DNA of 64,000 nt from Saussurea involucrata (Eukaryota > Streptophyta > Magnoliopsida > Asterales > Asteraceae). Of this stretch, positions 32,181-43,612 are shown piece after piece. A model generated the notes under the pieces. The model saw nothing but the letters and a program-made list of their open reading frames with translations, searched no databases and was not told the DNA's origin. Position numbers and translations under genes: made by a program. Each line of letters begins with the position of its first letter. Position 1 is the stretch's first letter. The stretch lies in NCBI GenBank assembly GCA_033807775.1, contig CM066319.1, positions 139,984,983 through 140,048,982 of the forward strand, read 5' to 3'.

Positions 32181-35100
32181 GTACGTTTCTAGTCAATTCT
32201 GTACCTGCGGTGGTAATGTTTGATAGCGGGGCTACTCATTCATTCGTGTCTCGCACTTTTAGCGAGAGGTTGGGTCGAGCGGTGGGACGTCTAGGATGTC
32301 CTTTATTGGTCGAGGTCGCCGATGATAGGACCTTGACGGTTACGGACGTGTATCGGGGATGCACGTTGGAAATCTCGGGTGTGAGGTTTCCTATCGATTT
32401 GATCCCTATAGCGATGCGAGAGCTTTGCGTGATAGTGGGCATGGATTGGATGGACGCGTTCGATGCAGAGATTGTTTGCCGTCGCAAACAAGTACGGGTT
32501 CGAACCCCAAGCGGGGGAGAACTGTTGATTCAGGGAGACTCGCCTAGTCGGGTTACGGCTATTTGTTCTGCGGCGAGGGCTCGGAGATACCTTCAGCATA
32601 GTGGGCAGGGGTTCTTGGCGTATGTGGTGGATACGCGTGTCGATGAGACGAAGATTAGTGCCGAGGATGTGCCAGTCGTGAGGGAATTCGCCGATGTATT
32701 CCCCGATGAGTTGCCAGGGATACCTCCCGCGCGACAGGTGGAGTTTCGAATCGACCTGATTCCAGGTGCTGCTCCGGTGGCCAAGGCACCTTATCGCTTG
32801 GCTCCACCGGAAATGAAGGAACTGTATGATCAGTTGCAGGAACTTCTCGAGAAAGAGTTCATTAAGCCGAGTTGTTCACCGTGGGGAGCTCCGATCTTGT
32901 TCGTGAAAAAGAAGGATGGATCTCAACGAATGTGCATTGATTACCGGGAGCTGAACAAGCTTACGGTGAAGAATCGTTATCCTTTGCCAAGGATTGATGA
33001 TTTGTTTGATCAGTTGCAGGGAGCCTCGTGGTTCTCTAAGATTGACTTGAGATCCGGGTACCACCAGATGCGGGTGCGTAGCGAAGATACGGAGAAGACG
33101 GCCTTTCGCACGCGTTACGGCCATTACGAGTTCGTGGTGATGCCTTTCGGGCTCACCAATGCACCCGCAGCGTTCATGGACCTCATGAACAGGGTGTGTA
33201 GCCCGATGCTGGATCGCTCGGTGATCGTATTCATCGACGATATTCTCGTTTATTCGAAGACGAAAGAAGAGCACGAGGTGCATTTGCGGGAAGTTTTGGA
33301 CGTGTTAAGGCGGGAGAAGCTTTATGCTAAGTTCTCCAAGTGTGAATTCTGGTTACGGGAGGTCCAATTCCTAGGACATGTCGTGAATCAGAACGGTATC
33401 ATGGTCGATCCGGCCAAGATCTCAGCGGTAATGCGGTGGGAGGTGCCGAAAACTCCTACCGAGGTGCGGAGTTTTCTCGGGTTAGCAGGGTACTATCGGA
33501 GATTTATCCAAGATTTCTCCAAGATTGCCTTGCCTATGACTCGACTGACGAAGAAAACTGCAGCTTTCAGTTGGGGTGAAGAGCAACAGAAGGCGTTTGA
33601 GGAGCTACGCAGGCGTTTATGTGAGGCTCCTGTGTTAACCTTGCCTGAGGGCATGGAAGATTTGGTGGTTTACTGTGATGCTTCGTACCAAGGGTTGGGT
33701 GCCGTGCTTATGCAACGCGGCAAGGTCATCGCTTACGCGTCGAGGCAGTTGAAGCCTCATGAGGCGAACTACCCGACTCATGATTTGGAGCTGGGAGCGG
33801 TGGTGTTTGCTTTAAAAATATGGAGACACTATCTTTATGGTGTCAAGTGCACGATCTATACCGATCACAAGAGCCTTAAATACCTGATGGACTAGCAAAA
33901 TCTTAATATGCGTCAGCGGAGGTGGCTTGATGTGGTCAAGGATTACGACTGCGAGATACTTTACCACCCCGGTAAGGCGAATGTAGTCGCGGATGCACTT
34001 AGCCGACATCCGGTCGGGGGATCTTTGAAGGGTTTTTGTCAGCGATTAACGGTAGTTGCACCACTCTTGGAGTCGATCGGTATCGCTCAAGAGGTGGCCG
34101 TGTTGGAGGAAAATGCTAAACGAGAGAGAGTTTCGGGAGAAATTCCGAAGTTAGTACGGGATAGTCGGGGACTGTTAACCCGTTATGGTAGAGTTTGGGT
34201 TCCATACACTGGTGGGAATCGCCAGACACTATTGGACGAGGCGCATAAGTCCAAGTTTTCGATTCATCCCGGAGCTACCAAGATGTACAGAGACCTGCGT
34301 GAAGACTATTGGTGGCCCGGCATGAAGCGGGATGTAGCCAAATGTGTGGAAGTATGTTTGACCTGTCGGAAGGTCAAAGCGGAACACCAACGACCGCATG
34401 GGAAATTGCAGCCGTTGGAGGTTCCGGTGTGGAAGTGGGAGCAAATCACAATGGATTTCATCACTAAGCTTCCCAAGACTCAGCGAGGAAATGATACTAT
34501 CTGGGTGATCGTGGATCGCCTGACGAAGAGCGCTCACTTCTTGGCGATTAAAGAGAGCTTCTCGGCGGATAAGCTCGCGGAGGTCTTCATCCGAGAGATT
34601 GTAACTAGGCACGGAGTGCCAGTCTCGATTGTCTCAGATCGGGATACTCGTTTCACCTCCCGGTTTTGGGAGAAGTTTCAGAATGAGATGGGTACGCGGT
34701 TGCATTTCAGTACAGCATTTCATCCTCAGACCGACGGGCAGAGTGAGCGTACTATTCAGACACTTGAGGACATGCTGCGAGCATGTGTGATTGACTTTGG
34801 TGGTAGTTGGGATCAGAATCTCCCACTAGCTGAGTTCTCCTACAATAACAGCTATCACGCTAGCATCGGTAGAGCGCCGTACGAAGTGTTGTATGGCAGG
34901 AAGTGTCGGACGCCCATTTGCTGGGGCGAGGTTGGTCACAGAGTGCTGGGGAGCACCGATGTGGTGCTAAAGACGACGGAAATGATCCAGATGGTGCGGG
35001 ATCGGTTAGTCACTGCTCAGAGCCGACAAAAAAGTTACGCCGATAGGAGACGATCGGACTTGGAGTTCCAAGTCGGGGATTACGTTCTTTTGAAAGTGTC

Positions 35101-35515
35101 ACCCTGGAAGGGGGTAATCCGTTTTCGCAAGCGGGGAAAGTTGGGTCCCCGATATATCGGACCGTACAAAGTCATCGCGCGTGTGGGGAAAGTAGCTTAC
35201 CGATTGGAGCTACCAGAGGAGCTGAGCCTGATCCACAACACGTTCCATGTCTCTCAGTTGCGGAAGTGCGTGATGGATGAGTCTGCAGTAATTCCCCTTG
35301 AAGATATTCAGATTGACGAGCGACTCAACTATGTGGAGAAGCCAATAGCCATCGTCGAGAGGAAGACGAAGACTCTGCGGAACAAAGTCATTGAATTGGT
35401 GAAGGTCCAGTGGCAGCACCGAAAAGGTTCAGAATGGACGTGGGAACCAGAAGCCGAGATGCGGGAGAACTACCCGGAGCTGTTTGCGGGCGTGGACTTC
35501 GGGGACGAAGTCTAA
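32181..35515 (+). pseudogene. pol: E4 Pol: protease, RT, RNase H, integrase, chromodomain (one stop)
   Basis: One frame of about 1110 codons. Protease FDSGATHSFVS at 32220; RT with KIDLRSGYHQ and FIDDILVYS at about 33225; RNase H with CDASYQGLG and YTDHKS; integrase zinc finger IHPG...CLTCRKVKAEHQRP; catalytic D at MDFITKLP, D at SDRDTRF and E at GQSERTIQ; C-terminal chromodomain-like VKVQWQHRKGSEWTWEPE. An in-frame TAG at 33893-33895 sits at a glutamine position of relatives, between RNase H and integrase. The pol frame differs from gag and is reached only by splicing the intron. Apart from the stop all catalytic motifs are present. Confidence 0.92.
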
Positions 35516-35518
35516 TCC

Positions 35519-35532
35519 AAGCGGGGGAGAGT
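35519..35532 (+). other. Polypurine tract of E4
   Basis: AAGCGGGGGAGAGT directly before the 3' LTR. Confidence 0.85.
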
Positions 35533-37792
35533 TGTAAAGCCCGTGTCCCGGTACGTTTATTTTTCTTTATTATTTATTAATGGCTTTAATATCGTTCCTT
35601 TTTAGTGAATCTTTTTAACGGGGGTTAGGCTCGGTTGACCAAAAATGTTAATATTGGAATAACTCTATTCAAATGGTAAGGAGTGGGAAAATGAGGGACT
35701 AAAAGTGGTTATGTGGCAAACTTTGCATGGGATCGGCCTTAAAGAAAACCGACCCCTCCCTCCTCGTTCTAATTTCGTCCCAAGCAAGAATTAAGAAAAG
35801 AAAAACCCTACCCCTTCCCTTTCCTTTTACCTGCTGCTGCGCCGGCCGTGCCACCCCAAAAACCACCGCGCGTCGCCGTGGTTTTTCCGCCGGAGAGAGA
35901 GAGTGAGCGAGGAGGAGAGAGCGAGAGAGAGAGGAGGAAACGGCGAGCAGGAGGAAGCCGGGATCGCGTTACGGTTGTGGTCTCATTATCACCGTGAGGT
36001 AAGTCTCTTTTCGTTCTTCCCTTTTCGTTTCCCGTCGCCGGCCGCAAAGCAACCGCCACCGCCGCAGGTGGCCTAGGCCGCTGCCGGTGGTGACAGCGGT
36101 GATTCTCCCTCCCCACGGTGGTGGTGGTGCGAGGGTGTGGCTGTGTGCGGCGGTGTGTGGTCATGTAGGTGTGTGCGTGGTACGAGTTTTGTGGGTGCGA
36201 TTACGGTGGCCGCCGGAGTGTCGCCGCCGCCGCTGTGCCCCACCGATGGGGGGTGGCAGTGGGTGGTGGCCACGGCAAAACCCTAAAACCACCCCTGGCG
36301 AGACCCTAAACCTCAGTCGTTAGAACCTTAAACCGTAAACCGATCGCGAAGCGTAACCGTTTTATAAGTTATCATTTTATGTAAATTATAAGTGTGCTGT
36401 CCAGTTTTCGTTTGACCATAACTTCTCCGTCGTAACTCCGGTTGAGCCGAAACTGGCACCCACGCTTTGAGCTCGGGACCGAGTACGTTTTCTGTGTTTT
36501 GGCGGAAAACTGGTTCGGCCTCGAGTTGGGAGAAAAAGTGGTCGCAAGTTGTGCGGTTCGTCATTTTATGTGAAATTTCCTGGAATCTGCCACAGTCTTG
36601 CGAAGGCCGTAACTTTTTACTCGTAACTCGTTTTGAGGTGATTTTGGTGGCCATAGTTCCCTATTCGAGTCGGGAAGGTTTTTCGTGTTTTGCCGAAAGT
36701 CTGATTTAAACCGTAGCTAGGCTGTTTTGGACTGTTTTTGCAGCTGGACCGAAACTGGCAGTTTCGGGTAACCGTTCGTATTTAATTCATAATTAATTAT
36801 AGAAAAATCGTTAGGAGGCGTGTAATATATCCTCGGAAAGGTATTTCAGGGCACATTTCAACCGCGTAATAAATCGGAGTTTTTTTCTGGAGTTTTAGTG
36901 GTCAAATCAGGTCCCGAACAGACCTGTTCGGTATGACCGAAAGTTAGTTTTAGTGATAGTTTGGGGTGTGTCGCGTCGTGGGGTCCGGGTCTCGTATTGA
37001 CGTATTGTATCGTACGTTTAGGTGCCGGAAAGTGATCGTCGTTGTGTGGAGCTACTTACTATATTTTTTTGCTAGGCGCGCACCCGAGGTGAGTTCTCTC
37101 ACTACAATTAATTAATAGTTGTTTATTATTACTGTAGCACGTGTGTGATAATTATATGCGGGATTGTTGGGGGCTAGATAGTGGGACGTCTAGTTAACAT
37201 TATGTGCTACATTATTCGGCGGGGCCGAGTCCCGACGGGGACGGAGGTGTTTTACGCAGTAGGCGTAAAAGGGGCGTTTACGCGGTAGGCGTAAAAAGGA
37301 TGTCACACGCAGTAGGCGTAAAACGGGTGTTTCCTGCAGTAGGCGGAAACGTGCGGCGGGGCCGTAGACCCGACATCCGCCCGGGAATTTTGTTATGTGG
37401 TGGTTATTATACTTGTTCATGATTTGTTCGTAGACTTGTAGGTGGTGGTGTGATCCTCTTTGCTTTAGGGGTAATATGAGATAACCATTGTTAATTGTTG
37501 TGTTTGAATTCACTAAGCTTCGTGCTTACCCCTCCCAATTTACAGTGGCTGCAGGTATAAGTGGTACGAAGGCATGACTGGCACACACTGACGCGCAAGA
37601 TGGATGGGTCGAAGGATTTGCTTATTAAACATTTTCCCGTTATTGAATAAACAATTTAATTTCCGCTGTTGACTTGTGTTTTAATAACGCTCGTGGTTAG
37701 AATTATTATTTTGGGTTTAATAAATGGAGACTTATTATTAAATATGCGCGTTTAAAAATTTTTAAATTTTCTTGAAATTTTGGGGCGTTACA
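35533..37792 (+). repeat. 3' LTR of E4
   Basis: 2260 bp, practically identical to 27891-30152; ends at the GAATA duplication. Confidence 0.95.
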
Positions 37793-37797
37793 GAATA

Positions 37798-38361
37798 GTA
37801 TCGGTTAAGGGAATGATGCCCTTTGTAATTAAGAGAATAAATGCGCAGTAACCTTTTTGAGGTAAGTGGTATATTTAGGTGTCGACTTTTGGGCTTGAGG
37901 CCAAACACCTTTAGTGTAATCGGAGAATTGTAGCCGATTTTAAAATAATTATGGTGATGGTAGTAGTAACCCTGAAATGCTTACTTGTGATGAATGGTTA
38001 TGGTGGAATGACCTTCGTGGGTGATTATAATTTTACTGGTTTGATGATTCGTGTGAAATAAATTTTGGGAGTCTATTAGAACTCGTGGAAGTTAATTGAC
38101 AGTTAAGGGTAGGAATGATCTGATTCGAGTATCCTGTAGGGTATATTGGTGAGCAACTTTAGAATGGTTAGAGCTTGAAATTTGAATTTGGATGTATGGA
38201 ATATCTAAGGTTGGGAGACAACCGAAGTCGTTTGACTAGTAATGATTCCAGTTGTTGGAGTGTTCTTCCGATCATAATTTCAGTGTTCTTGAAGGAGTTT
38301 TGTTGGTAAGAAAATTATTCGAGAAATTTTTAGACGGTGTGAGAAATTTAGATTCCAGTTA
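37798..38361 (+). other. E3 internal filler, right part
   Basis: Continues the non-coding interior of E3 after E4. No frame or domain recognised. Confidence 0.6.
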
Positions 38362-38478
38362 GTGAAAGTCCAGTGGCAACACAGAAAGGGTTCCGAGTGG
38401 ACTTGGGAACCCGAAGTTGAGATGCGGGAGAACTATCCAGAGCTATTCGTGGACGTAGACTTCGGGGACGAAGTCTAA
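38362..38478 (+). pseudogene. E3 pol remnant: chromodomain tail
   Basis: 39 codons from VKVQWQHRKG to the stop TAA at 38476-38478, closely matching the end of E4 pol (WTWEPEVEMRENYPELF). It is the only coding remnant of E3, kept next to the polypurine tract, perhaps because this end is needed for replication. Confidence 0.85.
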
Positions 38479-38481
38479 TTC

Positions 38482-38495
38482 AAGAGGGGGAGAGT
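38482..38495 (+). other. Polypurine tract of E3
   Basis: AGAGGGGGAGAGT ahead of the 3' LTR, like that of E4. Confidence 0.8.
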
Positions 38496-40638
38496 TGTAA
38501 AGCCCGTGTTCCGGTATGGTGTTACTTCAATTATTTAGTTATTTAATTGTTATGTTTTATTAGTAATAAATGTTTTTTTTATTATTATTGTTAGTTATCC
38601 TTCTCGTATCGGTTTGGCATTAACGGGGCTTGACGGAAAGACCAAGTGTGTAATATAGTTTAAATTTTAAGCAATTAGCAAAGGGTTGAAACGTGAGGGA
38701 CCAAAGGTGTCATTTCAGGATTTTGGTTGCATGGGGGGTCGGCCCATAATGGAAACCGACCCATCCTCTTTTCGTTTTTCTCTTCACGTCGCAAACAAGG
38801 AAAGCACGATAAAACCCTATTTTCTTTTCTTCCTTCATCTTTGCTGCAGCCGTGAGTTACCACCGAGCACCCCATTCCTTTCCTTCTTTTTTTGCGGCTG
38901 CCGTGAAACCACACACCACCATCAGCGCCGCCGCTTACTTTCTGCCGGCGAGAGAAGAGAGCAGCGGAGGTTAGAGAGGGAGAGAGAGCCGTCAAGGGGG
39001 GGGGGGGGGGGGGGACGTGGAGGGAATCGAGGTCCCGTGTGACCGCCGTCGGGTTGTCGTCGAAGAGGTAAGCTCTCTTCTTTTTGTTTCTTTCTTCATC
39101 GTTTTCAACCACAAAGCCGCTACCGGCGCCGCAACCATTGTTGCCGCCGGCATGACCGCCGTGCACCACCGGTCTGGTGGCTGTGTTGGCGGGTCTGCGA
39201 CCGTAGGATGTGTGTGGGTGTGTGTGGCGAGAAGGGATTAGGTGGGTATCCTTTTCGTTGTTTCGTCGGAATGTTATACCGAATCACCACCACCGCCGGT
39301 GGTGGCTGCTGCAGCCGCCGACCACCACTGCCGGAGGTGGCAGTGGGTGGTGCTTGGGTTGTCCAGCCCTTATCGCCCCTAAGTCGCTAAGTCTAAACCT
39401 AAATGCGTAAACGTTAAAACGAAATCATGTTGTCATTTTATGTGAAAATGTCCAATCTGTCACTGTTTTGTTCCATTTATAACTTTTCCGTCGTAGCTCG
39501 GTTTGAGACGAAACTGGTGCCCACGGTTCACATTCTGTGTCGGGCACATTTTTCGTGTTTTAGCGAAAACCTGGTTAGGCTTCTAGCTAGGTGCAAAAGG
39601 GCCGTTTTTGCAGCAGGCCCGAATCTGCCAGCCTTACGTTTCGATCTTAGAATAATCGTATAAAATCGTAGGAAAATCGTTAGAACGCGTATAATATGTC
39701 CCTGGAAAGCTAAGACCTAGACCCTCCTGTTTGTGGGATTTAATTCCTGGATTAGTGGGTCTAGGGAGGGCTAAGCAGGTCCCGAACAGACCTGCAGTTA
39801 GGCCGAAAAGATGAAATGTCCTTCGTTTAATCTTATGTTTATGATTGAGGGTTGGGGCTTCGCGTTGACACTTTGTAACACTTCTTTAGGTGACGAGAAG
39901 TGATCTTGGAGTTGGCAAGTTTGTGTGGTCAGTTGGGAACTTCTGCAACGCTTTCGAGGTGAGTTCTCTCACTGCGTAGAATAGGGATTACATGTACATC
40001 GCGGTAGTTTCTGTGTACTAACTGAATTGTTGTGTGTACTGGCTGAATTGTGGTGCGTAGTACTAGGTTGAATTAATGTCTGGCATAAATGAGTGTTATA
40101 TACATCTCGGTGGGACCGAGGAGTGGTGTACAAGTGTTGCGTGATCTCGGTGGGACCGAGGAATTGTGTACAAGTGTGGTATGAACTCGGGGAGACCGAG
40201 GGAAGCCTACACGAGTGTTGTGTGAATTCGGGGAGCCGAAGGATACATGTGAAGGTGTTCTTGCATATGTTTGCTTGTACCTTTTAACTGCTTGTGTTGG
40301 TTGTGTATGTGCGGATAAGAGTGGTGTGTATATAATTGCTATCTGCGTATGTGTTTGAATTCACTAAGCTCCGTGCTTACTCTTTACCTATAAATTACTG
40401 TTTCAGGTTCGAGTGGCAGTAAGGCGTGACGGTACACACTGGCGCGTTGAGACTTTCGGCAATTTCATTGTGATACATTATGTTTTATTATTTACATTTT
40501 CCGCTGTGTTAATTGGTTGGTTATTTAACTTAACGAGTTTTGGGAAAACGTTTGATTGGATTTAAATACTTATGGTTTGTTTAAAATAAAATAGTATTTT
40601 TAAAAGTTCAAATTTATTGTAATTTTTGGGACGTTACA
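38496..40638 (+). repeat. 3' LTR of E3
   Basis: Second copy of 22185-24329, with the hairpin array at 40106-40240 and the G-run at 38996-39014 of slightly different length. Confidence 0.92.
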
Positions 40639-40643
40639 TCTTG

Positions 40644-42022
40644 GCCTCTGCTTTTGTCTTGAAACGAACATTTGAAATTTGGCGCGCTGGCTCTATTCTG
40701 GAAACAACCTTTGTCTTGAACTCTGGCTTTCTGACGCCTAATGAATTCTTGTCGTCAGTGTGCTTGTGACGAAAGGCGGCATCATCTTCGACCCTCATAT
40801 ATTCTAAGGTTCGAGCTCGGACGTCTTCGAAAGTCTATGGGGGATACTTGGTCAGATCGATATATAGACCTGAACTATCGTCTAGACCACGCTTATAAGC
40901 TTCGATCGCAGTTTTGATATCACAATTGCGGATACTGATCATTTCGGCATTGGATCTATTGAAATAACTTCGAATAGACTCATTGGTCTTCTGCACGACA
41001 TAGTACAGATCACTAGTCTGCTTTTCCATCTTACGACTGCCGGTGAATTGCCGGGAGAATTGGTTGACCAATTCGGCGAACGACCCGATAGATTTGGGTT
41101 TGAGATTGATCAACCACAGGAGAGCTGGACCAGTGAGAGTCGCCCCGAAACTCTTGCACATGCATACTTCCTGGTACATGTGTGGAATCGAGATTGTCCA
41201 CATGAGCTGCTTATACTGCGCGACATGCTCGGTTGGATCGGTCACACCCGAATACTTGGGAGTGAAGGCAGGAATGTTATACTTCTTTAGGACCTCGACG
41301 GTGGCGATCTCGTCGATGAAGGGCGACGCCTGATACCCCGAGCGAGGCTCGACATCGACAGGCACGACTGCCCCAGGCAATTTGGCGAGCAAGGACAGGA
41401 CGCGCTCATTTTGGTCTTCCAACATCTTCAAACGCTGGGCGACGGGATCGTTAATATCAGGATTTGCCCCTGTCGAGGGATTGATCCCTGGACTAGTGCC
41501 ATTACCATGCGACGAACCATTGGTGTCCCCGTTGAATGGAACAAAATATGGCTGCGACCCATAGTGGAATTGCTGCGGTCCATTCTGAAACGATTGTGGT
41601 CCATGCTGAAAAGGTTGCGATCCTTGTTGGAAAGGTTGCGGACCACTTTGGAACGGCTGGGATCCATTCTGAAACGGTTGGGCGCCACCTTGCGAGGGTT
41701 GGGATCCATTGTTCAATGGTGGTGGTCGGATGTGCTGAGGGGGAATCTGCCCAGACTGGGGATTCGGAATGAACAGACCCGACTGCTGATTCTGCATGAA
41801 TGGACCTGGATGCTGATTCTGCGCGGACGGGCCTGGTCCCGGACCTGGATTCTGGATGAATGGTCTAGGACCATTCTAGGGTCCAAAAGGATTCCTTAGC
41901 CGCACGATCTCTTCAGCTGCTCTGCGATTCTGCTCTGCCATTGCATTGAGTTGATTCCTGGCAACCTCGAGCTCCTGATACATCTGAGCGACGACTTGAT
42001 GCGGATTTCCAGGGGCTGCCAT
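40644..42022 (-). pseudogene. gag: Tat Gag N-terminal part, two amber stops
   Basis: Start ATG at 42022. The N-terminal third has a P/N/Q/G/F-rich low-complexity segment (repeats of the type QPFQxGPQPF). The Tat gag core follows at about 41300-40850 (YSGVTDPTEHVAQYK, FGATLTGPALLWLINLKP, FAELVNQFSRQF). In-frame TAG codons occur near 41877 and at 40831-40833; translation continues sensibly after each (TFEDVRARTLEYMRVEDD). The frame is then split by E3 and resumes at 22184. Gag is therefore not produced intact. Confidence 0.82.
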
Positions 42023-42102
42023 TTTCCTGCAACAGAAAATAGAAGAAACTCCAAGAAACTATTAGTAGAATGCACGTTCGTCGAGGATTTTCTCTAGATG
42101 TG

Positions 42103-42120
42103 GTCCCACAGATGGTGCCA
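42103..42120 (-). other. Primer-binding site of Tat element
   Basis: Minus strand TGGCACCATCTGTGGGAC, three bases from the 5' LTR; this is of the TGGCGCC type used by Tat and Athila lineages. Confidence 0.8.
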
Positions 42121-42123
42121 AAC

Positions 42124-43042
42124 TGTTAATGCCAAAAATCGCACCAAAGGGACAACTTAAGGTCGATGTGGACTTAAACAACTAAAGAAAGAATCTTTCG
42201 ACGAGACGTGCGACGAGGATAAAAATAAAGAAACAAGGGATTTGATGACGCAGGAAAAACCTCAAACGAGGAAAAACCTGCGGACGACAGGGGGTGTCGT
42301 CGTTGCACTATAGTCGCCAATCAGGGGCGATGTCCTTGGATACTGGTGTCGATCGTACAGTGATTACAATACAAATGAAGAAAATGCTTCGAAATGTAAA
42401 GTACAAGTGTTTGAATGTAAAACAGGTGTTTGTCGTGTGAATACAAAGTGTGAACTGCTGGTCGAGAGCTGTTGTCGTGCGTCGAGAGCGATACTTAGAA
42501 TGATGGTTCTTCACTTCAGGTGTTCTTGAATATTGCTTTGGTTGTTAATCGTCGGATACTCGATGTTCAGTGTTCGGTCCTTGAAATGATGATTGAACTC
42601 GGTCTTTATAGTCTTCGGGAGCTTTAATTAGCTCATTGATTGCTTCATTTAACACCTATAACGGCTGCAACGGTCTGTAACTGTTGTCGGAGTGATTATC
42701 CATGATGATCTTCGTCCGTTACGGCTATCGATCGTTGATGGTTGCGTCGGTTATATCCGTTGCTCCTTAATGGCTTTGACTCCTGCATTAAACACTTAAC
42801 AAACGTAACAGTCATGGTTAACGTTAGTTTGCTCGAGGTCGCATGGTTCTATGCGACGGTCGTGCAGGACGGGCGATGCTATGGTTGAGCGTCATGGGGG
42901 ACGTACGACTTACCTTTTACGGGAGATGACGGATGTTTTCTGGGTTCTTGTCGAGACCTTATCTTAGTACAAGATATAGTCCCTAATCATACGTCTTACT
43001 TGTTCTGGTCGCGGTCGAGCGACGTGATTTTTTGCCCAAACA
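42124..43042 (-). repeat. 5' LTR of Tat element
   Basis: Matches 9608-10527 with some 18 scattered differences that I counted by eye. Confidence 0.92.
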
Positions 43043-43047
43043 GTAAC

Positions 43048-43598
43048 TAATATCATCCAGAAACCATGGAAAAGAGGAACTTACCGGGTAGTTGATTCGT
43101 CCGGACACCATTAGAACAACTTTCGGACACTATCAAAAGAGACTACCGGACACCACCATAATGTGTCCGGAAACCTCTGTCGGTTTACCCCAATTTTACC
43201 CAGATTCGACAGAAATTACTACCAGACATGATATCGACTATTCTACTCTGATAGAAACTATCTATTAGCAATTACCAACATAAAATGTAAAGGAAACATA
43301 CCTCAATTCACTTCCAATGGATCCAAATGAAGCCTTAACCCTATTTCTTTATCTTCTTCTTCTTTTGGTCTCAAAACACACACACACACTGATTTTAATT
43401 TCTGCTAATTGAAAATATCTGAAGCTTCAAGGGGTAATATCCAACTATATTTACCATCTACACCTTGCACTATTCAATAAAGACCCAAACACCCCTAAAC
43501 TTATAAATTTACCCAAACTTACCCTAAACATCAATTATAGAGTTAAATAAATTTAACGGAACTAGAATTTCACTAACGAACTTACCCGGGGTATGACA
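43048..43598 (-). repeat. 3' LTR of B, proximal part (U3)
   Basis: Continues the LTR interrupted at 9607. The minus strand starts TGTCATACCCCGGG at 43598. Contains more TCCGGA motifs at 43095-43185 and a short (AC)n tract near 43375. Confidence 0.9.
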
Positions 43599-43612
43599 TC
43601 ATCTTCCCCTTA
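43599..43612 (-). other. Polypurine tract of B
   Basis: Minus strand AAGGGGAAGATGA before the LTR start. Confidence 0.75.

Larger units (their letters stand above)
27891..37792 (+). mobile_element. E4: young, nearly intact chromovirus (Tekay/Del-like)
   Basis: 9.9 kb, flanked by GAATA (27886-27890 and 37793-37797). LTRs 27891-30152 and 35533-37792 differ only, as far as I could see, by one GA unit in a (GA)n tract near 28290 and one base (29215 T versus 36855 A). Primer site, leader, gag, 77-bp intron, protease to chromodomain and polypurine tract are all in order. One in-frame TAG in RNase H is the only coding defect. It is the innermost and most recent insertion. Confidence 0.95.
22185..40638 (+). 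mobile_element. E3: non-coding chromovirus derivative inserted in Tat gag
   Basis: Flanked by TCTTG (22180-22184 and 40639-40643). LTRs 22185-24329 and 38496-40638 are about 99% alike. The initiator-Met-type primer site is at 24333-24344 and a polypurine tract at 38482-38495. Its leader matches E4, but the interior has lost gag and pol: about 2.8 kb plus 0.6 kb of T/G-rich filler and only the last ~38 codons of pol. E4 is inserted in the filler. It fits a large non-autonomous derivative mobilised by E4-like relatives. Confidence 0.88.
9608..43042 (-). mobile_element. Tat-lineage element without polymerase, inserted in the LTR of B
   Basis: Flanked by GTAAC (9603-9607 and 43043-43047). LTRs of about 920 bp (42124-43042 and 9608-10527) differ at roughly 2% by eye. 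After removing the nested Athila and E3 the element is about 7.6 kb. The minus strand encodes gag and an aspartic protease only; the plus strand carries an antisense spliced gene between the coding part and the 3' LTR, an arrangement known from Tat/Ogre-type elements. No RT, RNase H or integrase can be found in the ~700 bp between them. Confidence 0.85.

Noticed and set aside
33893..33910. Programmed readthrough of the E4 TAG
   Set aside because: Position is between RNase H and integrase where relatives have glutamine; a point mutation is simpler.
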